Shown: one piece after another, positions 23,766-34,364 of the stretch
Numbering within the stretch: position 1 is the stretch's first letter
Layout of the letters: each line of letters begins with the position of its first letter
DNA from: Sabellastarte sp. h YS-2021
Taxonomy: Eukaryota > Annelida > Polychaeta > Sabellida > Sabellidae
Length of the DNA: 64,000 nt
Assembly: GCA_964017235.1 (NCBI GenBank)
Contig: OZ024927.1
Coordinates: forward strand, 29,531,160 to 29,595,159
Reading direction: 5' to 3'
Notes under the pieces: generated by a model
Told to the model about the DNA's origin: nothing
Seen by the model: only the letters and a program-made list of their open reading frames with translations
The model's database searches: none
Translations under genes and position numbers: made by a program

Positions 23766-26700
23766 TAATGACATTTGGATGCATGGAAACACTTATATAT
23801 AGTATCATTTTATCTAAAGGTGAAAAAAATTTGGTTGCGATAAAAAAGTACATGAAGGAAAACTACACGAAGATTTCTGTTACGTGAACAATTCTGAGCA
23901 AGATTATAAATTCTGATCAAGTTCCAGGTAATGGAGTTACTAGTTTTTGATATTGGAAATGTAAAAATTAAGATGAACAAAACATAATGAATGTCATGAG
24001 AGATGTTAGAAATTGAGAAAGTACTACAAATTTCTGTCAGTAACCCTTGTCTGGTGATAAAGAATTTTTGCACAAAATTTACATCCACATATTTAGTTGG
24101 TAAAAGTTTAAACATCGCATCTCAAAATCTGTAAAGTAAAATATTCATAGCTTCATAATTTAGAGCTGTCAAGTATCAGAAATATTTTATTACTTTTTCT
24201 GTTTGACATTTTCATTGGTCGTAGCTCATTATTTGTACCCATTTTACTATTACAGACTAACATACCCATCTCTCTGTATTTTTAAATCATTATTTGAAGA
24301 AGGCTTTTAGTTACAGTTTCTTTAGTCTTTATCTGCTCACAACAGAATCTTTAGTCCTCTACAGATTCAAACCTTCAAACAAATACTAGAAATCGTATAG
24401 TTATTACTTGTTGAGTAAAGTCTCCTTCATTCAAAAGGCTTGTAATTATGAGTTTTTCTTGGACCTTCTATTTATATTTTTTCCAAAAAGGCAAAATGAT
24501 ACTTTGGGATTTATAGATTTATAAAATAGCTTCAAGTAATTGCCAAAACGAATATTACTAAATGAAATAAACCTTGAAGCAAAAAAAAAATAAGTTTTTA
24601 AATTTACAAACACAAGGCTATTGTATGCACATAGATCTAAAGAATCAGTTGAAAATAAGGCTGCACCAAAATAACTTTGAATTCAAAATAAATGTTACTT
24701 GATAATGTCACCAGAAGGTTTACATCACCCTTGCACTGCTTTCATCCATCTATAACACATGGGTGCTATACTGCAACTGAAACAGGCGTGATGTAAAGCT
24801 AAACCAAATTATTAAGTGTGTATTTTCTTCTGCAGGTTTAACTCACAGCTATATATGGTTTAAAATGTCAGTAATTTTTGTAATGTTTTCACCGAAGAAA
24901 AGAGTGAAATTTATTCCCTGTCACTATGTTTGTATGTATAACTTTGAAAACCTGAAATACAATTCAAATAGTTTTCATAGAATAACAAATATCATTAACT
25001 TGTGGACTAAAAGCTCTCAAAAATGGAGCAAAAAATGACAGGTAACATTCTTTTCAAAGCATTTTATGATGGGTAAGAATTCCTTTTATATAATCTCTCT
25101 GTGATGTATAAATCTCTGACAAACATGAAACTAAGTTGTAAAAATTTCAATGCATGTTGAAGACTAATGGTAAAGGAATTCAAAACTTGGTGGGATAAAG
25201 AACAAGAGTCCCTCCTTCTATCTTAAAGGGTTGTATTTTAATAGATATAAAAGACGTAAAGTGAATTGAAGAGGATTTGAAGTTGTGATATTATTTTGAG
25301 CCTGGCACCTGGTAGTTTGCATTGAGTGAAATACATTAAAATGTATTCTCCATGATTTCTATGCGTTTAATATACCATAAATTTTTGAAGACCTCTGTCA
25401 GGTTTCTTTGAAATGTGAAGGCAGGAGCCATCCATTATATAATTAAGATAGAATTTTTTGTATTTATTATGCACACAATAAAATACAAGACAAGGTTCAC
25501 ACTTTTCCGGTTTATTGTCTCCAGTGTAAATGACACTGTTTAATGGAAACAAGATCATGGGCAAAACTCTACGAAAAATTTGTGGATTTTAAAATGAAAG
25601 AAAACAATTTTAAGGAAAATCAGTGTATACGCAATAATATAATCCCAAGTTCACACTTTCTAGTCTTTCATCTCAGATGTAATTTTGATGCAGTATAACA
25701 GGGCAGATGAGGTTGTGGGTGAAGGTTTATACATGTGTTGATATTTTATTGGATTTTCTTGCAATAGACGCAGAGATTTATTGTATGTGATAGAACCTAT
25801 CACCAAGGTTGTTCAAACATTGACATTCTTCCCTGAAATATTGGTAAACTCTAACACATGTCTAACAGCAAGTGAAAGCTGCCACTTTTACCATGGTTTC
25901 AAACAGAAGTACATTGGTGCATCTTATTGGAACATTGTGAATGAAGTATAAACTTGTAAATTGTAAAGTCCCAAGAAAACATGTACTTTAGAAAATTAGA
26001 TACAGATAACATTTGTATGTAAGGTTCAGTCAGATTAATCATCAACTACTGAAAGCCTAGATCATTGTGAAATTTAATACTTTAAATCTCATTTCACGAG
26101 TGAAATCAATTCAATGTTATAATTTTTATGGAGAGCTTCAAATAACAGATTTCATTTAAATAGTTTCTCAGAGAGACTAGTGCTTTCCATTTTACCTGCA
26201 AAAAAAATGGAACAAATATGTTTGAAATATTGTTCAAAAGCAATTTGAATTTGTCCGACATAGCTATTAAGGATTTTCTGAGAATATTAAAGACTCCCTG
26301 AAACTAAAAATAACATTCCCATTGCCTACACTTGAAGCACATTTATTTCAAATATTCCACAGACATTATGGCAGGGACTGAGAATTTTATCTTTTGTACT
26401 TAATTTTTTTTCCATTGATTCAGTATGTTCAGGTTTGATCACCATCACTGGTATGCCATTTATTATTCCCTTTTTTCTTTGAAAAATCATACTTTCAGCA
26501 AGATAGGTACAAAATGAGAAAGTGTGCAGTATTACTGCTTTTGTAAAGCATCAATTTTTCATATTTCTCATCTCATACATCAGAAGACAATGAGATTGAG
26601 GTTATCTCTCTGTAATTCATTGTATTGCCCATAATAATATTTTTTTACAATAAGCAGTTATGGGCAGAAACTTTTCTGTTTATATTGTAGTTTTATTTAT

Positions 26701-27002
26701 GCGTTTGGCACAAACATGTAGCACACTTTTTGCAAGTCACATATCTAGTTTACACAGGATAAATTTCCACTTGGGACACAGCTATTTCAGACCAAAAGAA
26801 TTGGGAGGGTCCACTTTTTTCGGATTCTATGACTTTTTGTGGGGTTACATTTGTGACAATTAACATTTTGTTTTCTATTATCAGTGATATACAAACTTTT
26901 ACTTTTATATTTTAAAATAGCTACATCTAAATACAGTAAACGGCCTTTTTCTGTTATGTGGGTTCTATATCACATTCAATAAGTTGTATGTGTCAAACCA
27001 GT
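23766..27002. other. intron, no gene
   Basis: AT-rich intron. I saw no repeat with a clear relative in the window and no credible open frame. Confidence 0.6.
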
Positions 27003-27105
27003 GTTGGGTACACATATCTAGCATTATTGTCGGGACTCTGATCTCCCAGTTGTAAAGATGCGTAATGCTGAGATGTACAGGGACCTCTCCATTACTGCTC
27101 CTCAG
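27003..27105. repeat. dispersed repeat, copy 2 of 2
   Basis: Partner of 19725-19835, with the same blocks ending in GATGTACAGGGACCTCTC. Directly followed by a tRNA-derived SINE-like head. Confidence 0.65.
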
Positions 27106-27139
27106 TGTTCACCAGTTAGTTCAGACTCCGTCATTTTTA

Positions 27140-27240
27140 GAGGCTACAGTGACTGAGTGGTCAACAAGTTAGGCATCTAATCACTTGCCTCTCACTTTTG
27201 TGGCCTTAGGTTCAAATCCATCATTGCATTGAGAGTGTGT
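27140..27240 (+). mobile_element. tRNA-derived SINE head
   Basis: An A-box-like TGACTGAGTGG (about 27150) and a good B box GGTTCAAATCC (27209-27219) lie about 60 bases apart, as in tRNA-Leu/Ser-derived SINEs. It cannot fold as a functional tRNA. A second tRNA-like head in the opposite orientation (B box about 27364-27374) lies about 130 bases downstream. Confidence 0.5.
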
Positions 27241-27514
27241 CCTAACATGGCCTTAGCTGATAAAAAAGACATAAAAAACCCAACTTTGACCTTGGGCTGT
27301 CAATATCATCTCCCCTGCATCTGCAGAACCACTATCAACTTTCATATAAGTTCGGAGCCATGACTTGAACCCACAAGATCAGAGGTGAGAGACAAGGGTC
27401 TGACCCACTGGATATTTGAGCAACCTTTAAGGTATAGTGACAGTTTGCAAGGTTAGAGTGAAAAATAATATACAGCAAGAGCAACCTTTGTCACTTCAAT
27501 CTTGACAGATATTA

Positions 27515-27705
27515 TTACCTTCAGCAGGAGGTTATGTATTTGGGTGCATTCATTTGTCTGTCTGTTTGTCTGTGTTTGCAATAGCTCCAAATTAATGAAC
27601 GGATCTGTTGGAAAATTTTAAGTCATTAGGGCTTGACCAAAGAAGAAGTGAGTGGAGGCCTTTGCTCTATGAGTGCCTTCTAGTTATCATTGAGGGGCAT
27701 TGCTG
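27515..27705 (+). repeat. widespread invertebrate repeat fragment (AGGAGGTTATGT family)
   Basis: Contains ATTACCTTCAGCAGGAGGTT, then a TTTGTCTGTCTGTTTGTC tract, then GAGTGGAGGCCTTTGCTC. I recognise this as a repeat common in mollusc and other invertebrate genomes. Reverse-orientation fragments are at 45525-45670 and 63180-63300. No coding sequence. Confidence 0.6.
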
Positions 27706-30134
27706 TCAATGAAGAATTTTCAGCAGAGTTTAGGAAAAGTGTCGTTGTTTCAGAGATTGCTCTAGTAACAGCTTGCCTGAATAATATAATGCATAGGTCT
27801 TAATGTGGATGAAATAAGAAAACATCACTGTGTCTTCTGTTATTTCTACCACAACATAAAAATGATCCAGCCAGAGTTGAGATGATTTTTGTCAAGAAGC
27901 CTCATTTGCACAGTGCTACCCTGAATATATCTCCCAATAAAAATCAGGAGCTGTGCAAATTGCTAGGCAGAGTGAGTGTGTGCTGCCATATATATCGTGT
28001 CATTACACCAGGTTAGCCAAGTTCAAGTGCGCGTAAAAAGGGGTGGGGTGGGGAGTGGTGGTTAGCTAGTTTATGGATTTTATCGGCAGCTTTCAATAAG
28101 AGACTTGCATCTTACTTTAAGAAGCTACCGGGGTTAGCTTGTTCACTGGTTGTATATGTGTACTGAGACGGAGACACCAATTTGCCCATAAAGAATCTTG
28201 AACAAGCTGATAGAACAGTAATCTTTGTAATAAAGATACCATCAGGCTGCATTATTAGATATAGTAGTCTTGCCCAGGCTCAAATTGGAAGGATTGTGTA
28301 AAGGGTTGATAAAGAAGCTCAAATTGCCCACTGTAAAAACAAATCTGATTTGTGAGTTTTATGTCTTTTTTATATTTAACCAATCAGTATTTACAAGGAT
28401 TAGGTTAGTCTATTTTAGGCAATAAAAAGATCATTTTTAAGAAGAAATATAGATGGAAGAGTTTGGTATTTTGGCTTTGCAGATTGTTCATTCATATAGA
28501 AGCAGATGCCCTGGGTTAAAAAACATATTCTTTCAAAGCCAGAGAGACACTTGTACATGGCAGCACTGATGGTCAGAGATATAGCAACCATGTCTCATTT
28601 CAGCCAACATCAACAGATAAATAACATAAAAAAAATCTTATAGATTTGAATTTGTATTAATAATTCAAATATTAAATTTTGACATTTAATCAAAAATATT
28701 TGTCATTTTGAAAATAACTACACATATAAGTCTTTATACTCAAAAATTAAAATAATATGTCTGCATTGAAAGTCCTAGTGTCACAGTATTTGTTTTTCAA
28801 CTGCCTCAATATTTTTTTTATTTTTTTTACTAAATCCATTGAATAGATAGAAGATAGAAAGCGGACATTTGACAGAGTTAGACCTTTGAGGAGGTTTTAT
28901 AAATGTTGCAGTCTTACGGTAGAAGGATTTTAAGTATTCAGATCTTGCATCGAGAAAAAAATGTGAAGTGTAATGATTTTAGATGTCTGCTCAGTAGGGG
29001 ATTTAACAAATACCGGCATGGTTTTAGGTTATTTATTCTCATCCGTTTTCTATCAAATTGCTGCTGCCTTTGATTTAAGGTTATATTTTTTTAAAAACTC
29101 TCGATAATGTCAAATGTACCTCATTTGATCTGAATGGTAAAAGGCACAATCTTTGTCTTGCTTTGAAGAAATTGGAATGGGACACGGATAGCATCAGCAG
29201 TGACAGATGATGAAACTTGTCCTTAAAGTCAAAACAAATGAACTCCATAAATTTGTTGGTTTGAGGTTTTACTGTGAACTGTTCTGTGCAGTTTTTGGTT
29301 GTCATTTTAGTGGTTTATTAGAGATACCTAGCCTCTGTCAGCTGTCTAAAGTTTTTGGTATTTCATGCTGAAGTAGCATCCATTTTTAGCACTAGTTATA
29401 TAGCCTCTTAGGTTCTGGCATTTTTCAATATTCTTACCAGGGACATATTGATGTAGTAGAAAACACACTTGCCTTTCACCTCAAGGTTCTGGGTTCAGTT
29501 CCTTAGGCATCCTGAAATGAGAAAGTTTGTAGTAGTTTGCTAGTGCCCGATGTTGAACAACTGGTATGCATCACTTTCCTCCATCCTGTCAGTTACCTGT
29601 TTTGTTATGACAGATAAAACCTATTGAAAGCAGTATCAAACCCAAATCAATTAATTATTCAATATTCTTACCAAATTTAATACTACAGGAACTTGACAGA
29701 TGGTATGACCTTTTCATGTGGCTTTATATATTTATTTTGTGTCCAGGCCTCGTATATGAAAACGTTTGTGAAATTTACAAAGTACATATACTTGGATTTG
29801 TATTTGAATACATTTCAGAAATGGTGTATTCATGAATGTTTTGTGAAAACATTAATTATTTTCATTTTATCAAGATTTCATTTAACCACCCTGAACTGAA
29901 TTGAATTTTAATTAAAATTTGCGGCATTTGTGCCTAAGTCTATTGATAGCAGAAAATGCTAATGGCATATGCCAGATATGACCTATCAGTGCATTTTTGT
30001 ATGCTTTCATCACTCTCTGTTTCAGAAACCTGACAGATTTGATTACCTTCCATGCACTTTTATAAATTCACTTTGTGCATAATAAACCAGATCATGCAGT
30101 TGTCTGTATCTTGCTTCACTTTGTATAATTACAG
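27706..30134. other. end of intron 1, no gene
   Basis: AT-rich intron ending in the acceptor at 30133-30134. A tRNA-like SINE head with B box GGTTCAGTTCC lies at about 29445-29525. No other supportable feature. Confidence 0.55.
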
Positions 30135-30288
30135 ATGCCTGATGTGGTGAACCTGTCCCATGCTGAGGTGGACTCTGAGTGCTCCGGAGCAGACAGTGGA
30201 AAAGGCACCAGTGAGGAGGGAGACTGGTTACAGTCCACACATTCCAGTCCAAACTCAGATATACTGGATGTACAGGATAATCCAAAAA
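30135..30288 (+). CDS. protocadherin, exon B (cytoplasmic tail)
   Basis: A 154-base internal exon bounded by TTACAG|ATG and AAAAA|GTAAG. It enters in phase 0, matching the end of exon A, and leaves in phase 1, matching exon C: the last A plus AG from exon C makes Lys968. It encodes residues 917-967 of the tail, an acidic Ser/Gly-rich segment containing ADSGKGTSEEGDW and HSSPNSDILDVQDNPK. Lophotrochozoan protocadherin tails often carry this DSGKG-SEEG type of sequence (from memory of the family). The 3' part has a near-copy at 33892-33940 and a decayed one at 34365-34425. A CR1 LINE begins only 17 bases after the donor, close enough to affect splicing. Confidence 0.9.
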
Positions 30289-30298
30289 GTAAGAAGTC

Positions 30299-30305
30299 AT
30301 AGTAT
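30299..30305 (+). repeat. 5' target-site duplication of the CR1 insertion
   Basis: ATAGTAT here and at 33823-33829 bracket the LINE exactly at its apparent ends. Seven bases is short, but it fits the boundary with the duplicated leader sequence on one side and the 3' ATTAG repeats on the other. Confidence 0.55.
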
Positions 30306-30530
30306 TTTAACTCTATCTTTTGTATATTATGATCATGGGTTCCAGTGCTTGTTAACAGTTTATTTTTACACAGTTCAGGTTTCATAGCTTTTTCCCCTTA
30401 TCAACTGACATATCCTAGTTATTATTTTATGGTTTTATGTTCCAGTGGCGGTTTTAACTCTATCTTTTGAATATTGTGATCATGGGTTCCAGTGCTTTTT
30501 AACAGTTTATTTTTCGCACAGTTCAGGTTT
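30305..30530 (+). repeat. two-copy tandem repeat in the CR1 5' leader
   Basis: About 77 bases (TTTTAACTCTATCTTTTG through CAGTTCAGGTTT) recur 147-148 bases downstream with few changes. Repeated 5' units are known in some LINE promoters, so these may be promoter monomers of this element. Confidence 0.75.
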
Positions 30531-30569
30531 TCTATTTTTGTTTCTGGACTGGGTAGTGTTTTCTTGGCC

Positions 30570-33500
30570 ATGCTAGTTGTGAAAGCCATACTAGTGATAT
30601 GTTTCCTGTGTGTCGGTTTCTCATGTAACTGGCTGAATGCTGATAGGAGCCAGAATTGTGAAAAGATTGACAGGAGTATCCCTTCTATTTTTCGGCTTCC
30701 TGTTTTGGTGCGTAAATATTGTTACATTGGCGATACAAAACAGGTTCCTGCACAACTGAGATTTAAAAACCTTCTACTACTCCTTTTGTTGTGTGGTGAT
30801 GTTGCTTCAAACCCGGGCCCCACCAATTTTGGATTTGTCAACTGTAGATCCATTCGAAATAAAGGCCCTCTCCTGCACGACCTCATAAAATGCAGCGACT
30901 TGGATATCCTGGGTTTGGCTGAGACTCATATTAGACCAAATGATACTGACGGCCTCCTGAATTCTCTCACTCCAGTTGATTATAATTTCATCCAAAAACC
31001 AAGGTGTACTGGCCTGGGCGGTGGTGTCGGTTTTTTGTGTAGAAAAATCTTTTCTCCCAGTATAGTCTCTTCACCAGTTTTTAGGTCATTTGAAAATATC
31101 ATACTTTCTTTTAAGTCCGATCACAATAGCTTTGTTGCTGCTTGTGTGTACCGTCCTCCAGGTTCTTGTACTACTCAGTTTCTGGAAGATTTTCTGGCTC
31201 TTTCTGGGTTTCTGTCCTCGACTGGTTCCAGATTCATCATTTGCGGTGACATAAATGTCCATCTGGATGTTGAGTGTGGCGATAGGTCCAGGTTTAATGA
31301 CATCCTTCAGTGTTGTGGTTTGGTTCAAAGTGTTAGTGGCCCGACTCATTTACTGGGGCACACTCTGGATGTTTTGATATCTCCTTGTGACTCGGATTTT
31401 GTCCGCAATGTTAGTGTTGGAGACTTCATTTCTGACCATGCTGCCATAAGATGCCAACTTGATTTCTCCCGCCCACCTACCAGTATCGACAAATGGGTCT
31501 CTTATCGTCGGTATCACAGGATTGATATCGACCAGTTCCACAATGACCTCAGTAATATACCGTTTGTACGGTCCCCTAAAGGTACTGCTGCAGAACTGTA
31601 TGATCAGTACATAACTGGTGTAACAATGGTACTCGACAAGCATGCTCCTATCATCTCACGCAAGGCAAAACAGCAGTCAGATGAGTGGTTGTCTGATTCG
31701 TATCGCTTGGCTCGATCTCTTAGGCGGCAATTTGAACGGATGTGGAGGAAACATAAGTCAGAGTTGAACAGATCAAGGCTCCGCAGGCAAATTGCCTGGT
31801 GCAATCGACTGGCTAACAAAGAAAAGGGTTCATACTACACTAATCTCATAACTGCAAACAGTGGTGACCCCAAGAAGCTATGGCAGTCATTAAGGAAGGT
31901 GTTGCATCGTACCTCTGAGACTGTCCTGCCTGCTCATAGCTCAGATAAAAGCCTTGCGGACATGTTTGCTTCTTTTTTCTCCAATAAAATAAGCAAAATC
32001 AGGGACACCTTTCCTACTTCTAGCTCTTTCAATGATGTACCTGACTCAGTCCCTCCTGCTTTCAATGCCTTTACACCTGTCACTGAAGACGAGGTCCATA
32101 AGTGTATCTGTGAATCTCCCACTAAATCTTGCTCGCTAGACCCTATACCAACATTCCTCCTTAAGGATTGTCTTGATATCCTCCTCCCTTCTATTACCAA
32201 GTTGGTAAATTTCTCTCTCATTGAAGGATCTTTCCCAAATTCTTTCAAACAGGCGGTTGTCACCCCCCTCATAAAAAAGGCTTCCCTTCCCAGAGACGAC
32301 CTTAAGAATTATCGCCCAGTGTCTGGTCTTTGTTTCTTGTCAAAGTTGGTGGAGCGAGTCGTGGCCAGGCAGCTGACGTCACACATCAATAGCAACAAGC
32401 TGGACAATCCTCATCAGTCAGCATACAAGCCAGGTCATTCCACAGAAACTGCTTTATTGTCCATAAAAAACGAGGTTCATCTCTCTCTGGCTCGCGGCGA
32501 ACCCACAGCTCTAGTACTTCTTGACCTATCAGCCGCATTCGACACTATAGACCATAATATTCTCATTGGCTACCTTAAATCCTGGTTTGGTCTTGGTGGA
32601 ACAGTCCTAAGGTGGTTTGTTTCCTACTTAAGAAATCGATGCCAGGCCATCAAGATAGGCTCTACACTATCTGAATTAAGTAATCTCATCTATGGCATTC
32701 CACAAGGTTCTGTCCTGGGTCCATTGTTGTTTTCACTCTATACAACTCCACTTAGTAAAATTATTAGCCTCCACCCGCATATTAAATTCCATTTTTATGC
32801 CGATGACACTCAGTTATACATCCATCTCTCCCATAAGAATGCTCATTCGGCTCTCGCCAAGCTAAATGCATGCCTTCATGATGTCCAAGAGTGGATGTCT
32901 CTCAGCAAATTGAAGCTCAACCCTGAAAAAACTGAATTTATTGTCTTTGGTTCTAAGGCTCAACGTCAGAAGATTTCCTCTCATTTTCCTGTTAGCATTC
33001 TTGGTAGCCTTCTTCATCCGGTTGATTCTGTCAGAAATCTAGGTGTGTGGTTTGATGCAGATTTTTCATTCTCCGAGCATATCAAGAGGACTTGCAAAGC
33101 GTGCTTTCTTCAGATGCGCGACCTCCGTAGAATTAGAAAGCATCTTACTCCTGATGTTGCAGTCCTTGCTGCAAATGCCTTGGTCAGTAGTCGCCTGGAC
33201 TATTGTAACTCTCTGTTCAGAGGTTTGTCCGGTTTCAATCAGTACAAATTGCAAAGTATTCAGAACACCCTTGCTCGTATTGTTACAAATCACAGAAAGT
33301 ATGCTCATGTCACACCCATCTTAAAGAAACTCCACTGGTTGCCTGTTAAGTACCGATGTATTTTCAAAACTGCAACACTTGTGTATAAATTCTTGCATAG
33401 TGGCTCTCCTTCCTATTTTGGACCGTTCCTGTCTCCCAGTAGTTGTCCCTATAGTACTAGGCGTAGTCACCCAGATCATCAATACCTTACAGTTCCTCCT

Positions 33501-33668
33501 TTTCATTCATCAGTCTTTAAGTCAACCAAACATTTTGGCCTGAGTTTTGCCTTTGATGCTCCTAAGATCTGGAATGAACTCCCTCAAGATGTCCGCTGTG
33601 CAACATCAGTTGCCTCCTTCAGAAGCAAGCTTAAAACTTACCTGTTTGCAAAAGCCTACCCACCATAG
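30570..33668 (+). CDS. CR1 LINE polyprotein: leader, 2A-like motif, AP endonuclease, reverse transcriptase
   Basis: 1032 residues from the first ATG; the frame is also open a little upstream, without an ATG. Residues 1 to about 24 form a signal-like hydrophobic segment (VVKAILVICFLCVGF). A second hydrophobic run (seven Leu) precedes CGDVASNPGP at residues 75-84, a 2A-like ribosome-skipping motif. The endonuclease follows: Asn in VNCRS, Glu118 in LAETH, GDINVH with Asp227, and the terminal SDH with His290. The reverse transcriptase has SAAFD (about 654), GIPQGS (about 709) and YADD (743-746). The C-terminal part, ending FAKAYPP, is conserved with the relic at 35690-35909. It makes DNA from its RNA at a nicked target. 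No gag-like first frame was seen. No stop or frameshift occurs, unusual among the decayed elements here. Confidence 0.93.
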   Translation: MLVVKAILVICFLCVGFSCNWLNADRSQNCEKIDRSIPSIFRLPVLVRKYCYIGDTKQVPAQLRFKNLLLLLLLCGDVASNPGPTNFGFVNCRSIRNKGPLLHDLIKCSDLDILGLAETHIRPNDTDGLLNSLTPVDYNFIQKPRCTGLGGGVGFLCRKIFSPSIVSSPVFRSFENIILSFKSDHNSFVAACVYRPPGSCTTQFLEDFLALSGFLSSTGSRFIICGDINVHLDVECGDRSRFNDILQCCGLVQSVSGPTHLLGHTLDVLISPCDSDFVRNVSVGDFISDHAAIRCQLDFSRPPTSIDKWVSYRRYHRIDIDQFHNDLSNIPFVRSPKGTAAELYDQYITGVTMVLDKHAPIISRKAKQQSDEWLSDSYRLARSLRRQFERMWRKHKSELNRSRLRRQIAWCNRLANKEKGSYYTNLITANSGDPKKLWQSLRKVLHRTSETVLPAHSSDKSLADMFASFFSNKISKIRDTFPTSSSFNDVPDSVPPAFNAFTPVTEDEVHKCICESPTKSCSLDPIPTFLLKDCLDILLPSITKLVNFSLIEGSFPNSFKQAVVTPLIKKASLPRDDLKNYRPVSGLCFLSKLVERVVARQLTSHINSNKLDNPHQSAYKPGHSTETALLSIKNEVHLSLARGEPTALVLLDLSAAFDTIDHNILIGYLKSWFGLGGTVLRWFVSYLRNRCQAIKIGSTLSELSNLIYGIPQGSVLGPLLFSLYTTPLSKIISLHPHIKFHFYADDTQLYIHLSHKNAHSALAKLNACLHDVQEWMSLSKLKLNPEKTEFIVFGSKAQRQKISSHFPVSILGSLLHPVDSVRNLGVWFDADFSFSEHIKRTCKACFLQMRDLRRIRKHLTPDVAVLAANALVSSRLDYCNSLFRGLSGFNQYKLQSIQNTLARIVTNHRKYAHVTPILKKLHWLPVKYRCIFKTATLVYKFLHSGSPSYFGPFLSPSSCPYSTRRSHPDHQYLTVPPFHSSVFKSTKHFGLSFAFDAPKIWNELPQDVRCATSVASFRSKLKTYLFAKAYPP
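30792..30821 (+). other. 2A-like ribosome-skipping motif in the CR1 frame
   Basis: CGDVASNPGP matches the 2A signature D(V/I)ExNPGP except Ala for Glu, and follows a run of seven leucines. 2A-like motifs at the N terminus of CR1-type elements are known in sea urchins, molluscs and other invertebrates. If active, translation would release an 83-residue leader peptide and restart at the final Pro to make endonuclease-RT. The Glu to Ala change may weaken it. Confidence 0.7.
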
Positions 33669-33822
33669 CCTCCCCCGTCACATCTGTGTCTCTTTGGTAC
33701 GACCTGGCTATTGTCCCTTGATTAACGCTAATTGCCTTTGCTTATGGTTAGATGCGCCTTAGAGTCCATCAGTGATGGAGATTAAGCGCTATAAAAGTCC
33801 ACATTAGATTAGATTAGATGAG

Positions 33823-33829
33823 ATAGTAT
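33823..33829 (+). repeat. 3' target-site duplication of the CR1 insertion
   Basis: ATAGTAT, matching 30299-30305, immediately after the last ATTAG-like unit of the LINE. Confidence 0.55.
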
Positions 33830-33854
33830 GTTGTATATTAGTTATTTATATACA

Positions 33855-33940
33855 TGCCAAGTGAAGAGTGATATATTAGATGCAGTCCAGTCACTCCAGT
33901 CCAAACTCAGAATTACTGGATCAATTAGATGATCCAGAAA
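33855..33940 (+). pseudogene. partial duplicate of protocadherin exon B
   Basis: Bases 33892-33940 align without gaps to 30240-30288 at 39 of 49 positions, and the first eight intron bases (GTAAGAAG) are identical. The peptide HSSPNSELLDQLDDPE parallels HSSPNSDILDVQDNPK of exon B. Upstream, AAGTGAAGAG still resembles the part of exon B encoding SEE, but a TGA and a small frame change break it. A short usable exon is possible from AG|ATG at 33878-33879: 61 bases, phase 0 in and phase 1 out, as required to replace exon B. Its pyrimidine tract is poor. Most likely a decaying tandem exon copy, originally only about 80 bases beyond exon B before the LINE landed between them. Confidence 0.7.
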
Positions 33941-34364
33941 GTAAGAAGGGAGGTTATATCCAAACCCTCACCCATGGGTAGCGTTACAAACATTCTGGAG
34001 ACCCAATCCAGATCCAGACCATGGCTGAGTTGAACCAAGCCACAGGTAGAGCCCATTTTGTGTGAAAATATATCCCAGATCTGATGTATTATTTTCGAGT
34101 TGTGCCTGTAATTGGGCTGTTTGACTTCAGCGAGTGGGGGTGTACGATTGAAGTAATAAAACAATCCACAATCCAGGGTATTGTTTGATGCATTCCCGAT
34201 ATTTTCCTGATAGATTCGAGATTGGCGTTGCCATTGTCTCAAGGTTTACGATTTATCAAAAAATGGAACAGCCCCCTAAATAGACAGACACAACTACAGT
34301 AATTAAGTACCTAATATAATTATGCTATAAATGTCACTTTTCAATGTGTTACTGTTTTGTATGT

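Larger units (their letters stand above)
30306..33822 (+). mobile_element. full-length CR1-type non-LTR retrotransposon, ~3.5 kb
   Basis: Sense to the protocadherin and inside its second intron. Layout: a 5' leader with a two-copy ~148-base tandem repeat (30305-30382 and 30452-30530), one long open frame (30570-33668), a 3' UTR of about 150 bases with a hairpin-forming stretch, and a terminal (ATTAG)n-like run of about three units (33804-33822). CR1 elements end in short tandem repeats and not poly-A. The uninterrupted frame and candidate target duplication suggest a recent insertion, possibly a retrotransposition-competent copy. A 5'-truncated relative lies at 35690-37375. Confidence 0.85.

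Noticed and set aside
27140-27240. Functional tRNA gene
   Set aside because: Boxes are present but acceptor and anticodon arms do not pair.
30492-30569. Upstream start of the LINE frame at a GTG
   Set aside because: The stretch lies in the duplicated 5' leader; the first ATG is at 30570 and directly begins a signal-like peptide.
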